64,000 nucleotides of DNA from a delta proteobacterium NaphS2 (GTDB lineage Bacteria > Desulfobacterota > DSM-4660 > Desulfatiglandales > Desulfatiglandaceae). The DNA is taken from the NCBI GenBank assembly GCA_000179315.1, contig ADZZ01000278.1, forward strand, positions 62,001-126,000. The letters are read 5' to 3'. The position numbers and the translations under genes are program-made. Every line of letters starts with the position of its first letter. Position 1 is the first letter of the stretch. The notes beneath the pieces are model-generated. The model ran no database searches. It was not told the origin of the DNA and worked only from the letters and a program-made list of their open reading frames with translations. Shown here piece by piece: positions 54,166-63,374 of this stretch.

Positions 54166-55227
54166 ATGGAAAACCAGCAACCGGAAATATCGATCGTCAT
54201 TCCCGTATTTAACGAAGCTGACAGCCTCGGTGAACTGATCATCCGCTGTGTCAAGACATGTAACGGCATGGAGCGGGCCTATGAAATTATCCTGGTGGAT
54301 GACGGCAGCAGCGATGGGTCCCGGGATATGATTGAAGCCGCTTCAGACCAATATCCCGGCGTTATTATCGGCGTCCTGCTGAACCGGAATTACGGTCAGC
54401 ACTCGGCCATCATGGCCGGATTTACCCAAACACGGGGGGAAATCATCGTCACACTGGATGCCGATCTTCAAAATCCGCCCGAAGAAATTCCCAAACTGGT
54501 CCGTAAAGCCGATGAAGGGTTTGATGTGGTGGGAACCGTCCGCGTACCCCGGCAGGACACCCTTTTCAGACGGGTTGCATCCCACATGGTCAACAAAATG
54601 GTCCAGATGTCAACGGGCGTCGCCATGCAGGATTACGGCTGTATGCTGAGAGCCTACCGGCGACACATTGTGGCGGCCATGATGCAGTGCTCTGAACGAA
54701 GCACCTTTATTCCCGTTTTGGCCAACACCTTTGCCGGACGAACCACGGAAATAGAGGTTGCCCACGCGGAACGAACCGCCGGCGACTCCAAATACAGCAT
54801 CTGGAAGCTGATCAACCTTCAGTTTGACCTCTTAACCAGCATGACCACCTTTCCCCTTCGCCTTTTGAATGTCCTGGGGGGCATTATTTCCCTGTTCGGC
54901 GTGGGGTTCGGGCTCTTTCTTTTTATCATGCGGCTGATTCACGGCGCAGAGTGGGCGGCATCAGGGGTGTTTACCCTTTTTGCCCTTTTGTTTATCTTTA
55001 TCGGCGCACAGTTCCTGGCCATGGGTCTTTTGGGAGAGTACATCGGACGCATTTACAGCGACGTGCGGGCCCGACCACGATATTTTATCGAGAAAATCAC
55101 CGGCGTAAGCCGGATGGAAGAAATTAAGAATACAGAGGATGCAGGACACATGACAAATAGCGGCGGCAACTTTCCTTCCGTCCGGTCCCGTACGTGCTCA
55201 CCTGACCCCCAAACAGATGCAACATAA
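54166..55227 (+). CDS. arnC: ArnC: undecaprenyl-phosphate Ara4FN transferase
   Basis: About 353 residues. The ATG at 54166 ([18 protein letters not shown]) is preferred; the frame's earlier ATG at 54136 falls in a G-rich spacer. GT2 landmarks [26 protein letters not shown] and [15 protein letters not shown] are followed by two C-terminal membrane helices. ArnC moves the formylated aminosugar to undecaprenyl phosphate. The C-terminal tail after the helices is polar and variable. Confidence 0.87.
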   Translation: MENQQPEISIVIPVFNEADSLGELIIRCVKTCNGMERAYEIILVDDGSSDGSRDMIEAASDQYPGVIIGVLLNRNYGQHSAIMAGFTQTRGEIIVTLDADLQNPPEEIPKLVRKADEGFDVVGTVRVPRQDTLFRRVASHMVNKMVQMSTGVAMQDYGCMLRAYRRHIVAAMMQCSERSTFIPVLANTFAGRTTEIEVAHAERTAGDSKYSIWKLINLQFDLLTSMTTFPLRLLNVLGGIISLFGVGFGLFLFIMRLIHGAEWAASGVFTLFALLFIFIGAQFLAMGLLGEYIGRIYSDVRARPRYFIEKITGVSRMEEIKNTEDAGHMTNSGGNFPSVRSRTCSPDPQTDAT

Positions 55228-55265
55228 GGGCGGAACCCCATGCCTGCCATAAAGGATTTTTGAAT

Positions 55266-57290
55266 ATGAAAACAATTGTTCTGGCCTATCACAATATCGG
55301 CTGTACCGGGATCAAAGCGCTGCTTAAAAACGGCTTTGACATTAAAGCGGTGTTTACCCACAAGGATGACCCCAAAGAAAACATATGGTTTGACGCCGTG
55401 GCCGAACTTGCCGCCCGGAAACATATTCCGGTCTACGCACCCGATGACATCAACCATCCCCTCTGGGTGCAGAAAATTCGGGAGCTGGCGCCGGAAATTC
55501 TGTTCTCTTTCTATTATCGAAACCTGGTGCGGTCCCCGATTCTGGATATTCCCGCCAAAGGGTGTCTGAATCTTCACGGCAGCCTGCTGCCCCGCTATCG
55601 CGGGCGCGTTCCCATCAACTGGGCACTGATAAATGGTGAAAAAAGAACCGGCGTAACCCTTCACTACATGACCACCAGGCCGGATGACGGCGATATGGTC
55701 AGCCAGGTTGAAATAGAGATATCAGAAAATGACACGGCCGCCACGCTTCACGAAAAAGCGGCTGGGGCCGCCGGCGACATGCTGGATGAGATCCTTCCCA
55801 AGCTGAAGGCCGGTTCCGCCCCAAGAATCCCGCAGGACCATTCAAAGGCTTCCTATTACGGTGGGCGCAGGCCAAGTGACGGCGAAATCAACTGGGATGT
55901 GCCCGCGCACCGGATCAGAAACCTGGTTCGGGCGGTGACGCGTCCTTTTCCCGGGGCTTTCAGCCATATGGGGGATCGGAAATGCCTTTTCTGGGCCGTC
56001 AGTGAGGTGGCGGGAGACGACGGGGCCAAACCGGGGACGGTGATTTCGGTGGCGCCGTTGGTGGTCGTCTGTAAAACGGGGGCGGTTCGCATTGAAACGG
56101 CCCAACAGGCGGACGACGTCCCCATGGATGGCGCCCAGATGGCAGTCCAGATGGGGCTCGTTGAAGGTATGCGGTTTGGAAAACGGGCCAGCGACCGAAT
56201 TCTGGCCGCACGTAAAAAGCGGGTGCTGATCCTGGGCGTGGACGGTTTCATCGGCAATGCCCTGAGTGAACGGCTCCTGGAAGACGGTCGGTACGAAGTC
56301 CACGGCATGGATCTGCATTCCAAATATGTGGAACGGTTCATGGGCGCACCCGGCTTTCATTTCGACGAAGGGGATATTTCCATTCACAGGGAGTGGATCG
56401 AATACCACATCCGAAAGTGCGACATCGTGATTCCATTGGTGGCCATTGCCACGCCCATCGAATATACCCGGAACCCCTTACGCGTATTTGAACTGGATTT
56501 CGAAGAGAACCTGCGCGTGGTGCGGTACTGTGTGAAATACGGCAAGCGGGTCATTTTCCCTTCCACCTCCGAAGTCTACGGCATGTGCGATGACGATGAC
56601 TTTGACGAGGATACCTCCAGACTGATCCTGGGACCCATTCGCATGCAGCGGTGGATCTATTCCTGCAGCAAACAGCTGCTGGACCGCGTTATCTGGGCCT
56701 ACGGCCGCCAGAAGAATCTGAAGTTCACCCTTTTCAGGCCTTTCAACTGGATCGGTCCCCGGCTGGACAGTCTCATGAGCGCCCGGATCGGCAGTTCCAG
56801 AGCCATTACCCAGCTGATCTTAAACCTGGTGGAAGGAACGCCCATTCAGCTGGTGGATTCCGGCAATCAGAAAAGATGTTTCACGGATGTCACGGACGGC
56901 GTGGAATGCCTTTACCGGATTATCGAAAATAAAGGGGACGTCTGCGACGGCCGGATCATCAATATCGGAAATCCGGAAAATGAGGCCAGCATTCGATCCC
57001 TGGCGGAACTGCTGGTGGAAAAATTCAACCGGCACCCCCTGAAAGAGCGATTTCCACCCTTTGCCGGTTTGCGGGAAGTCGAAAGCCGCACTTACTATGG
57101 CGAAGGGTATCAGGACATGGCACACCGTAAGCCCAGTATTCGCAATGCGAAACATCTGCTGGACTGGGAACCGACCGTGCCTCTGGAGACTTCCGTTGAG
57201 GAGACCCTTGATTATTTTCTGCGCGAAGCCATCCGGTCGGGGGATTTCGATACGGCGCCGGATGACGAAAAAAGCGATCAGGACATATAG
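55266..57290 (+). CDS. arnA: ArnA: bifunctional formyltransferase / UDP-glucuronate decarboxylase
   Basis: A two-domain ArnA of about 674 residues. The N-terminal formyltransferase has [14 protein letters not shown] with the Asn-x-His pair and RPDDGDMV with the Asp. From about residue 320 an SDR dehydrogenase follows: [19 protein letters not shown] (NAD motif), [13 protein letters not shown], and the YSCSK catalytic Tyr-Lys. The two halves oxidise UDP-glucuronate with decarboxylation and formylate UDP-Ara4N. The ATG at 55266 follows AAAGGATT. Confidence 0.93.
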   Translation: MKTIVLAYHNIGCTGIKALLKNGFDIKAVFTHKDDPKENIWFDAVAELAARKHIPVYAPDDINHPLWVQKIRELAPEILFSFYYRNLVRSPILDIPAKGCLNLHGSLLPRYRGRVPINWALINGEKRTGVTLHYMTTRPDDGDMVSQVEIEISENDTAATLHEKAAGAAGDMLDEILPKLKAGSAPRIPQDHSKASYYGGRRPSDGEINWDVPAHRIRNLVRAVTRPFPGAFSHMGDRKCLFWAVSEVAGDDGAKPGTVISVAPLVVVCKTGAVRIETAQQADDVPMDGAQMAVQMGLVEGMRFGKRASDRILAARKKRVLILGVDGFIGNALSERLLEDGRYEVHGMDLHSKYVERFMGAPGFHFDEGDISIHREWIEYHIRKCDIVIPLVAIATPIEYTRNPLRVFELDFEENLRVVRYCVKYGKRVIFPSTSEVYGMCDDDDFDEDTSRLILGPIRMQRWIYSCSKQLLDRVIWAYGRQKNLKFTLFRPFNWIGPRLDSLMSARIGSSRAITQLILNLVEGTPIQLVDSGNQKRCFTDVTDGVECLYRIIENKGDVCDGRIINIGNPENEASIRSLAELLVEKFNRHPLKERFPPFAGLREVESRTYYGEGYQDMAHRKPSIRNAKHLLDWEPTVPLETSVEETLDYFLREAIRSGDFDTAPDDEKSDQDI

Positions 57291-57313
57291 GGTTAAAGGA
57301 TCGGTACCCTCTC

Positions 57314-58216
57314 ATGGACATCGGCCTGCGTATTGACGTGGATACACTGCGGGGAACGCGGTATGGGATTCCCGCCCTGGGAAATCTTCTGGCAAAACAC
57401 GGCATTTCGGCATCCTTCTTTTTTTCCGTGGGACCGGACAACATGGGCCGTCATTTATGGCGCCTGCTTCGGCCGCGGTTCTTATGGAAGATGATGCGAA
57501 CCCGGGGCCCCAGCCTGTATGGGTGGGACATCCTTCTAAGGGGAACCGCCTGGCCGGGACCGGTCATCGCACAAAAGGTGCCCCATTTGATCGGCCGGAT
57601 TGCGCGGGCCGGCCACGAAACAGGGCTTCATTGCTGGGATCATCACGCGTGGCAAAACAGAATCGACGTCATGAGCGCCCGGGAGATTTCCCAATCTCTG
57701 AACCGGGGGGTTGCCGCTCTGACTCGAATCCTGGGCCGAACACCAACGTGCTCCGCGGTTCCCGCCTGGAAATGCCGGGACCGGGTGCTGCTTGAAAAAA
57801 CACATTTTCCCTTCACCTACAACAGCGATTGTCGGGGCCGAAGCATTTTCTATCCCGCGGTTGCCGGAAAACCCCTTTCCCAGCCACAGATTCCCGTAAC
57901 CCTTCCCACCTATGACGAAGCCGTGGGACACGGGGGCGTAACCACTCGCAATTATAATGATTACATGCTCTCTCAAATCACCGGCACCGGGCTGAATGTT
58001 CTGACAATTCATGCCGAGGTGGAAGGAATCGCCTGCCTGGATATGTTTGAGCGGTTCCTTTTATCCCTCCGCTCCATGGGCGGGAACATGGTCCCTTTGG
58101 GTCAATTGCTGAAACACACCACGCACATCGAAACCGCCGTGATAGAACCTCGGGAAATGCCCGGTCGTGAGGGCTGGTTGGCATGTCAGACCGAATGGCA
58201 TGGCGAAAACTGTTAG
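57314..58216 (+). CDS. arnD: ArnD: Ara4FN deformylase (polysaccharide-deacetylase fold)
   Basis: A 300-residue NodB-fold enzyme. GLRIDVDTLRGTRYG carries the first Asp pair, HETGLHCWDHHAWQN the metal histidines, and AVPAWKCRDRVLL the active-site region. ArnD removes the formyl group from undecaprenyl-P-Ara4FN on the membrane. Its end overlaps the longest arnT frame by 34 bases. Confidence 0.9.
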   Translation: MDIGLRIDVDTLRGTRYGIPALGNLLAKHGISASFFFSVGPDNMGRHLWRLLRPRFLWKMMRTRGPSLYGWDILLRGTAWPGPVIAQKVPHLIGRIARAGHETGLHCWDHHAWQNRIDVMSAREISQSLNRGVAALTRILGRTPTCSAVPAWKCRDRVLLEKTHFPFTYNSDCRGRSIFYPAVAGKPLSQPQIPVTLPTYDEAVGHGGVTTRNYNDYMLSQITGTGLNVLTIHAEVEGIACLDMFERFLLSLRSMGGNMVPLGQLLKHTTHIETAVIEPREMPGREGWLACQTEWHGENC

Positions 58217-59871
58217 ATGCTATGAAAAAATCCGCTCTCATACTGCTGTTGCTTTTCTGCGTCGTTTACCTGCTCCCTTTGGGCATCCGTCCCATGACCA
58301 TTCCCGACGAATCACGGTACGGAGAAATCCCCAGGGAGATGCTTGCTTCCGGCGACTGGGTGGTTCCCAAGCTGAATGGCTTGAAATATTTTGAGAAACC
58401 GGTGCTGGGGTACTGGGTCAATGCCCTCTCCATTTCCCTGTTCGGCGAAAACCGCTTTGCCATCCGCCTGCCTTCCGCCCTGGCCGCGGGTATAACCGCG
58501 CTCATGCTTTTTTTTCTATGCAGGCGTTTTTCAAAAACCCCTTTTAGCGGAATACTGGCCGCCGGTATCTATCTCACCTGTCTGGTGGTATTTGCCCTTG
58601 GGATCATCGGCATCCTGGACAGCCTCCTGACGCTGTTTTTGACGGGCGCTCTGGTCTTTTTTTTTCACGGACACCACGCAAAAACAAGAAAAAAAAGGGG
58701 CCTCTTTCTGGCTCTCTTCGGCGGATTCTGTGCACTGGCATTTCTGGTCAAGGGGTTTCTTGCATTTGCCGTGCCGGTGATCACCATTTTCCCTTTTCTT
58801 CTCTGGGAACGCCGTTTCAAGGAATTTATGAAGGACATGTGGATTCCCCTGCTGGCGGCTATCGTGGTGGCGGCGCCGTGGTGCATCCTGATCCATCTTC
58901 GTGAAGGGGATTTCTGGCGCTACTTCGTCGTCGTGGAACATATCAATAGATTTTTCACACCCATGGCGGGACAACACCCGGAACCCTTCTGGTACTTTTT
59001 GCCCATCCTGGCAGGCGGCACGCTGCCATGGTTCTTTGTGTTTCCTGCCGCGGCCGGTGGCATCAAAAAATTTTCCTTGAAAGATTCTTTCTTTCGTTTT
59101 CTGATCTGCTGGTTTCTCTTTCCTTTCATCTTTTTTTCAGCCTGCAGCGGAAAATTAATCCCCTATATTCTCCCTTGCTTTTCACCCCTGGCGGTATTGT
59201 GTTCCATGGGGCTGACGCGGTATTTTGAATCGGGCAGGCGAAAAACATTTGATATTTCAGCGTTCTTTTTTGGCGTCGTCACCGCTCTTGCGGGCCTTTT
59301 TCTTGCCGCCAGCCTGGGGGCTGATTTTCCCTGGAGACCCATTTACGGGATCCAGGAACACGCTAAAGGGATTATGGCCGTTATCGGCTTTTTCATCTGG
59401 AGCGCTTTGAGCTTTTGGGCTGCAACGGCTGCAAAGCCCGCAAAAAAATTGTGGCTTTATGGTTCGGCGTGTGTGGTGCTGCTGGCCGGCGTCCCCTGCA
59501 TCCTGCCGGACCGCATTTTTGACGGGAAGGCGCCGGAGACTTTGCTCACCCGCAATGCCTCGAAGGTGGCGCCCGGAACCCCGCTCGTATCGGACGCTTA
59601 CCTGGTCCACGCCCTATGCTGGTTTTATAAACGAGATAATGTCTATCTTCTGGAAAAAAGTGGTGAACTGGGTTACGGCGTTCACCATGATCCGAACCAA
59701 ACGTCACGTCTTCTGACCCTGAAGGATTTTGGGGCAATGGTAAAAAACAATTCTCTAAAGGAAAGGGTGATTCTGGTGGTTGAAGAAGAAACATACCAGC
59801 GGTATGAAAAACTCTTGCCGTCCCCCCGCTTTTTGGACCGGTCGGATGGTTTCGTGTTTGCACAATATTGA
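58183..59871 (+). CDS. arnT: ArnT: lipid A Ara4N transferase (GT-C)
   Basis: Up to 562 residues, with about 12 membrane helices and the GT-C periplasmic loop PDESRYGEIPREMLASGDWVVPKLNGLKYFEKP, close to E. coli ArnT. ArnT adds Ara4N to lipid A at the periplasmic face, giving polymyxin resistance. The ATG at 58183 has GAGGG upstream; the ATG at 58222 (MKKSALI) fits the E. coli N-terminus better but lacks a Shine-Dalgarno, so the start is uncertain by 13 codons. Confidence 0.9.
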   Translation: MSDRMAWRKLLDAMKKSALILLLLFCVVYLLPLGIRPMTIPDESRYGEIPREMLASGDWVVPKLNGLKYFEKPVLGYWVNALSISLFGENRFAIRLPSALAAGITALMLFFLCRRFSKTPFSGILAAGIYLTCLVVFALGIIGILDSLLTLFLTGALVFFFHGHHAKTRKKRGLFLALFGGFCALAFLVKGFLAFAVPVITIFPFLLWERRFKEFMKDMWIPLLAAIVVAAPWCILIHLREGDFWRYFVVVEHINRFFTPMAGQHPEPFWYFLPILAGGTLPWFFVFPAAAGGIKKFSLKDSFFRFLICWFLFPFIFFSACSGKLIPYILPCFSPLAVLCSMGLTRYFESGRRKTFDISAFFFGVVTALAGLFLAASLGADFPWRPIYGIQEHAKGIMAVIGFFIWSALSFWAATAAKPAKKLWLYGSACVVLLAGVPCILPDRIFDGKAPETLLTRNASKVAPGTPLVSDAYLVHALCWFYKRDNVYLLEKSGELGYGVHHDPNQTSRLLTLKDFGAMVKNNSLKERVILVVEEETYQRYEKLLPSPRFLDRSDGFVFAQY

Positions 59872-59968
59872 ATCAAGAAACGGTCCACAATGCCTGATGC
59901 GGCATGTTGTTGACACGGTTTCCGGGGTTGTTAGGATGCTTTTTTCAGGATCAGGGTGTAAAATTCAG

Positions 59969-60107
59969 CGTGTGCTGGCACAGACCAAGGAATCCGTCAA
60001 TGAAGGAAACAGCCTGGCCCATGCGCTTGGCAGGCACCCAAGGATCTTTTCCGATGTCTATATCAACATGGTACGGGCGGGGGAAGCATCCGGGTCCCTT
60101 GAATTGG
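59969..60107 (+). pseudogene. GspF (type II secretion) fragment next to the CRISPR array
   Basis: In one frame the sequence reads VLAQTKESVNEGNSLAHAL, then GRHPRIFSDVYINMVRAGEASGSLEL, the characteristic GspF/PilC stretch (E-G-x-S-L-x-x-A-L ... F-x-x-x-x-x-x-M-V-x-A-G-E-x-S-G-x-L). Only about 46 residues of a protein normally about 400 long remain. The homology ends at the degenerate CRISPR repeat. No other type II secretion gene is in the window. Confidence 0.65.
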
Positions 60108-61124
60108 CATTCCCAAAATTGACCCGCATGGGGGGCGACCTGGCGCCCTCAAAAGTAAGTGGCGTTGCGCTCGTTTCAATCCACGCCCCCGCATGGGGGG
60201 CGACGTGCAAAGATCTTCTCATAATCCAAAGGCTTCAGGTTTCAATCCACGCCCCCGCATGGGGGGCGACATTACTGCGCCAGCGTCAGGCGTTTGCTTC
60301 CTCGTTTCAATCCACGCCCCCGCATGGGGGGCGACAGGAGTTGGCCCCAACAGCTCAACCAAGTTCATGTTTCAATCCACGCCCCCGCATGGGGGGCGAC
60401 TCAACGAGGTCGTTTTCCTCGATGGCTTCCGCTGGTTTCAATCCACGCCCCCGCATGGGGGGCGACTGGCAAGACCGGCCAATGCGGTGCCGATGGCTAG
60501 TTTCAATCCACGCCCCCGCATGGGGGGCGACACATCCTCCACAATGATCCGCGGGTTATGCCGGGTTTCAATCCACGCCCCCGCATGGGGGGCGACTAAG
60601 AGGGATGTTCCAAAGATTCCGGTGGAGTTGTTTCAATCCACGCCCCCGCATGGGGGGCGACGCTGCACCTCAAGGGCGATTCGTATACCTGGGAAGGTTT
60701 CAATCCACGCCCCCGCATGGGGGGCGACAAGCAAAAACCACTCGTTCGCAACGGTAACGGCAGTTTCAATCCACGCCCCCGCATGGGGGGCGACGTCTTT
60801 CTCATGTCGTTCTGTTCGCACCAACATCTGTTTCAATCCACGCCCCCGCATGGGGGGCGACGTTATTTCAGGTGAGGATATCATACCGGGTGCCGTGTTT
60901 CAATCCACGCCCCCGCATGGGGGGCGACCGTCTTATTCAGCAATCCTTGACGCCAACATATGTTTCAATCCACGCCCCCGCATGGGGGGCGACTTCTTTG
61001 TCAGATCGTTTGGCAAGATAAATCCCGTTTCAATCCACGCCCCCGCATGGGGGGCGACGACGTATTTGTCCGGCATATCGGCAAATTTCTCGGTTTCAAT
61101 CCACGCCCCCGCATGGGGGGCGAC
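60108..61124 (-). CRISPR. Type I-C CRISPR array, 15 full repeats plus one degenerate repeat
   Basis: The 32-base repeat starts at 60173, 60239, 60304, 60369, 60435, 60500, 60565, 60630, 60697, 60763, 60830, 60897, 60962, 61027 and 61093. Plus-strand ends are GTTTCAATCCACGCC and GGGGGGCGAC, so the transcript-sense repeat ends in GGATTGAAAC, the type I-C handle. Spacers are 33-35 bases. A sixteenth, degenerate repeat at 60108-60139 keeps only the last 17 bases. The repeat has an internal CGCCCCC/GGGGGCG hairpin. Strand is leftward: degenerate end at left, leader and cas genes at right. No spacer was seen to match this window. Confidence 0.96.
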
Positions 61125-61353
61125 CTCAGCGCTGAAACACGCTGAATTCAAAGCGTTTTCTTGGGGACTTGCGCGATCCCCATAAAAAATTCCTCCTTTC
61201 ATGTCCATGCAGACAATGGACATCTGCAACCAGTTGATTTTGTATAAAAAATCCAATCGCGAACCAAGCAGAGATATATAGCCGAAATCCAATGTCGTTC
61301 CAATGGGTTATGGAATAGCCCCAAAAAACGGACAACCGGTTCGCGCGGGTCTC
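61125..61353 (-). promoter_or_regulatory. CRISPR leader region
   Basis: The 229-base gap between the first repeat and the cas2 stop. It contains a perfect inverted repeat ATGTCCAT (61201-61208) / ATGGACAT (61216-61223) with a 7-base loop, and A/T-rich runs, as expected for a leader that drives array transcription leftward and directs spacer insertion. No -35/-10 pair was identified with confidence. Confidence 0.65.
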
Positions 61354-61647
61354 CTAAACAATGAGGGGACCTTCAGGATCTGCCACTTCCTTGATTCCGA
61401 TATGCTCCACACGGCGTCTCCAGTTGGCCCCCAGGAAATAGAAACGAAGGCTGTCTTCCTTTGGATCAATTTCGTCAATCAGTTTTTGTCGAAATGCGGT
61501 CCACTTTCCGGGATCCACCATACATTCGAACACCGATAGCTGAACGCGCTGGCCATGATCCTTACAAACTTTCGCGACCCTGCGGAGACGTTTGGCCCCT
61601 TCGGGTGAAACTGTTGACACATCGTAGCTGACAACCACCAGCATCAT
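61354..61647 (-). CDS. cas2: Cas2 endonuclease (type I-C)
   Basis: A 97-residue Cas2: LVVVSYDVSTVSPEGAKRLRRVAKVC, RVQLSVFECMVDPGKW, LRFYFLGANWRRRVEHIG. The catalytic-type Asp is in SYDVST. It joins Cas1 in the spacer-integration complex. It starts at 61647 (ATGATG; 61644 is equally good), 6 bases after the cas1 stop, with GGAGG immediately upstream. Confidence 0.93.
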   Translation of the reverse strand: MMLVVVSYDVSTVSPEGAKRLRRVAKVCKDHGQRVQLSVFECMVDPGKWTAFRQKLIDEIDPKEDSLRFYFLGANWRRRVEHIGIKEVADPEGPLIV

Positions 61648-61653
61648 TGCCTC

Positions 61654-62685
61654 CTATTTCCAGATAAATGGCGGGTAGCCGTCCAGATCATCTCTGAAGT
61701 AGCGGGCCAGCAAAAGCGCCTGAATGAAGAACAGCATACCAATGGTCAGCTTCTCTTCAATAAACGGGTGAAGTATTTCATCCTGCTTTCGTTTTTGATA
61801 AGCCACAAGAACCGTCTTTCGTGTTTCATCATCCATCAGGACCGCCCCGGATTCGCTCTCCGTGAAACCACCTTCCCGGAGCTTATTCAGGTTGATCAAT
61901 GACAAAACCAGCCGGTCCGCCACAAATGGACGGAATTCTTCCATCATATCCAATGCCAGTCCCGGTCTTCCCGGGCGGTCCCTGTGCAAGAAACCGACGG
62001 CAGGATCCAACCCCACGGATTCAAGAGCCGACCGGACGTCATGAACCAGCAGGGTGTATATAAAAGACAACAAACAATTCACCCGGTCGAGGGGCGGCCT
62101 TCGATTTCTTTCCTTGAAAACAAAGGCATCTTTTTGGTTTACAATCAAATGATTAAAGACGCTGAAATAGACGCGGGCCGCCTCCCCTTCAATCCCGCGA
62201 AGGCTGTTCAGGGGTAGGCCCGAATTGAGATTTTCCAATGAATGGCTCAAGCGGACCACGGATCCTTGCACTTCAGCATGGTTTATCTTGTCGCCATGAT
62301 CCCTGAGTCCCCTTTTCAGCACCGTGCGGCAGTTGGCCAATTTTCCGGTGAGCACCCACCTGGACATGCGGGCCGATTCATCCATATCATCGGCGCGGCG
62401 ATACTGTTCCCGTCTCAAAAACACGTTGCCGGATACCGGACCCTGAACCCGGGCCAGGAACCGGCCCTGCTCGGACAAGAAGCTGATGGCGACGTCCCTT
62501 TCCGCGCAAAATCCCATCAGAAAGGGGCTGCAAAGCACATTGCCGAAACAGACGATTCCGTCAAGGGTGTGGATGGGTACCCGCAGCCGAATTTTCTTTT
62601 CCACCTTCACCAGTACGGTTTCGCCTTCTTTTGACAGATACGCGCCCTGGGTGGTGACAAAAAGCGTGTTCAAGTGTTTTTTCAT
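61654..62685 (-). CDS. cas1: Cas1 integrase (type I-C)
   Basis: A 343-residue Cas1 with the metal-binding residues E166 (LRGIEGEAARVYF), H234 (VGFLHRDRPG) and D246 or E249 (ALDMMEEFRP). The beta-sandwich N-terminus is intact (TLFVTTQGAYLSKEGETVLV). It integrates new spacers with Cas2 and, in type I-C, with Cas4. It lies 50 bases after cas4. Confidence 0.95.
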   Translation of the reverse strand: MKKHLNTLFVTTQGAYLSKEGETVLVKVEKKIRLRVPIHTLDGIVCFGNVLCSPFLMGFCAERDVAISFLSEQGRFLARVQGPVSGNVFLRREQYRRADDMDESARMSRWVLTGKLANCRTVLKRGLRDHGDKINHAEVQGSVVRLSHSLENLNSGLPLNSLRGIEGEAARVYFSVFNHLIVNQKDAFVFKERNRRPPLDRVNCLLSFIYTLLVHDVRSALESVGLDPAVGFLHRDRPGRPGLALDMMEEFRPFVADRLVLSLINLNKLREGGFTESESGAVLMDDETRKTVLVAYQKRKQDEILHPFIEEKLTIGMLFFIQALLLARYFRDDLDGYPPFIWK

Positions 62686-62735
62686 ATGTAATTATTCCTG
62701 ATGCAAAGCGTTGCTCTCCAATTTTTAACAATGTC

Positions 62736-63374
62736 CTATTCCAACAGCTTCTTGAAATATAAATCCACCGAGGTTTTGCCGTTAGATGTCTTCGGAAGGC
62801 AAAGGCTTTTCATGGAACAGGTATCGCATTTTTTCTCATAGCGTGCCGTTGGGGTTGTCCCGGAATCAATGAGGTCATGAACTTTCCGGGCTGTTTCAAA
62901 GGTGAGCCGGCGCAAGGCATCATCAAATACCACATCAAGCCTGCGGCGGGTCTTCCCGTAAAAAAGCGCCCCATTTTCGACAGGGTGGCCAAGCATCTCT
63001 TCAAGGCAGAGGGCCTGGGCGCAGAGCTGAACCTTGTCGGAGTCATTTTTTTTAGGCTTTCCCCGCTTGTACTCCACTGGAAACGGCACCCATTTCCCTT
63101 GCTTACCTCCACTAAGATGAAACTCCACCACATCGGCTTTGCCTGAAACGCCGAGGTGCCGGGATTGAAGGGGCAGGCTGTACGCCACTCGGATCCGTCC
63201 CATGTCTTTGCTGTCTCCCCGGTCCACCCGTTCATGCATGATACGGCCTTCTGCTGTGAATCTGTTCTCAGCCCAGAGTTGTTCAACATGAATCAGGGCG
63301 CACTGCCGTTCGCAGAACAGCATGTGCTGGAGCGCCGACAACTGGATGAATTCACTTTCAGGAAATTTTTTCAT
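62736..63374 (-). CDS. cas4: Cas4 exonuclease (type I-C)
   Basis: A 212-residue Cas4. The iron-sulfur cysteines are C21 or C25 at the N-terminus (LFCERQCA) and C183, C186 and C192 (CDTCSMKSLC). The RecB-type nuclease motif is D81, E101 and K103 (VEYKRG) followed by a QLCAQALCLEEM helix. It trims prespacers and helps choose PAM orientation. Its ATG overlaps the Fic gene stop as ATGA, and there is no strong Shine-Dalgarno. Confidence 0.93.
   Translation of the reverse strand: MKKFPESEFIQLSALQHMLFCERQCALIHVEQLWAENRFTAEGRIMHERVDRGDSKDMGRIRVAYSLPLQSRHLGVSGKADVVEFHLSGGKQGKWVPFPVEYKRGKPKKNDSDKVQLCAQALCLEEMLGHPVENGALFYGKTRRRLDVVFDDALRRLTFETARKVHDLIDSGTTPTARYEKKCDTCSMKSLCLPKTSNGKTSVDLYFKKLLE

Noticed and set aside
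55842-56408. Antisense frames opposite arnA
   Set aside because: Low-complexity composition and full overlap with conserved arnA domains.
59780-60120. A frame starting inside arnT and continuing into the array as one protein
   Set aside because: The first part is an out-of-frame shadow of arnT; only the GspF-like middle has support, as a remnant.
60173-61185. Long open frames across the CRISPR repeats, with repeated FNPRPRMGGD or VSIHAPAWGAT peptides
   Set aside because: They are translations of the repeat itself, with spacers between; the 32-base periodicity explains them fully.
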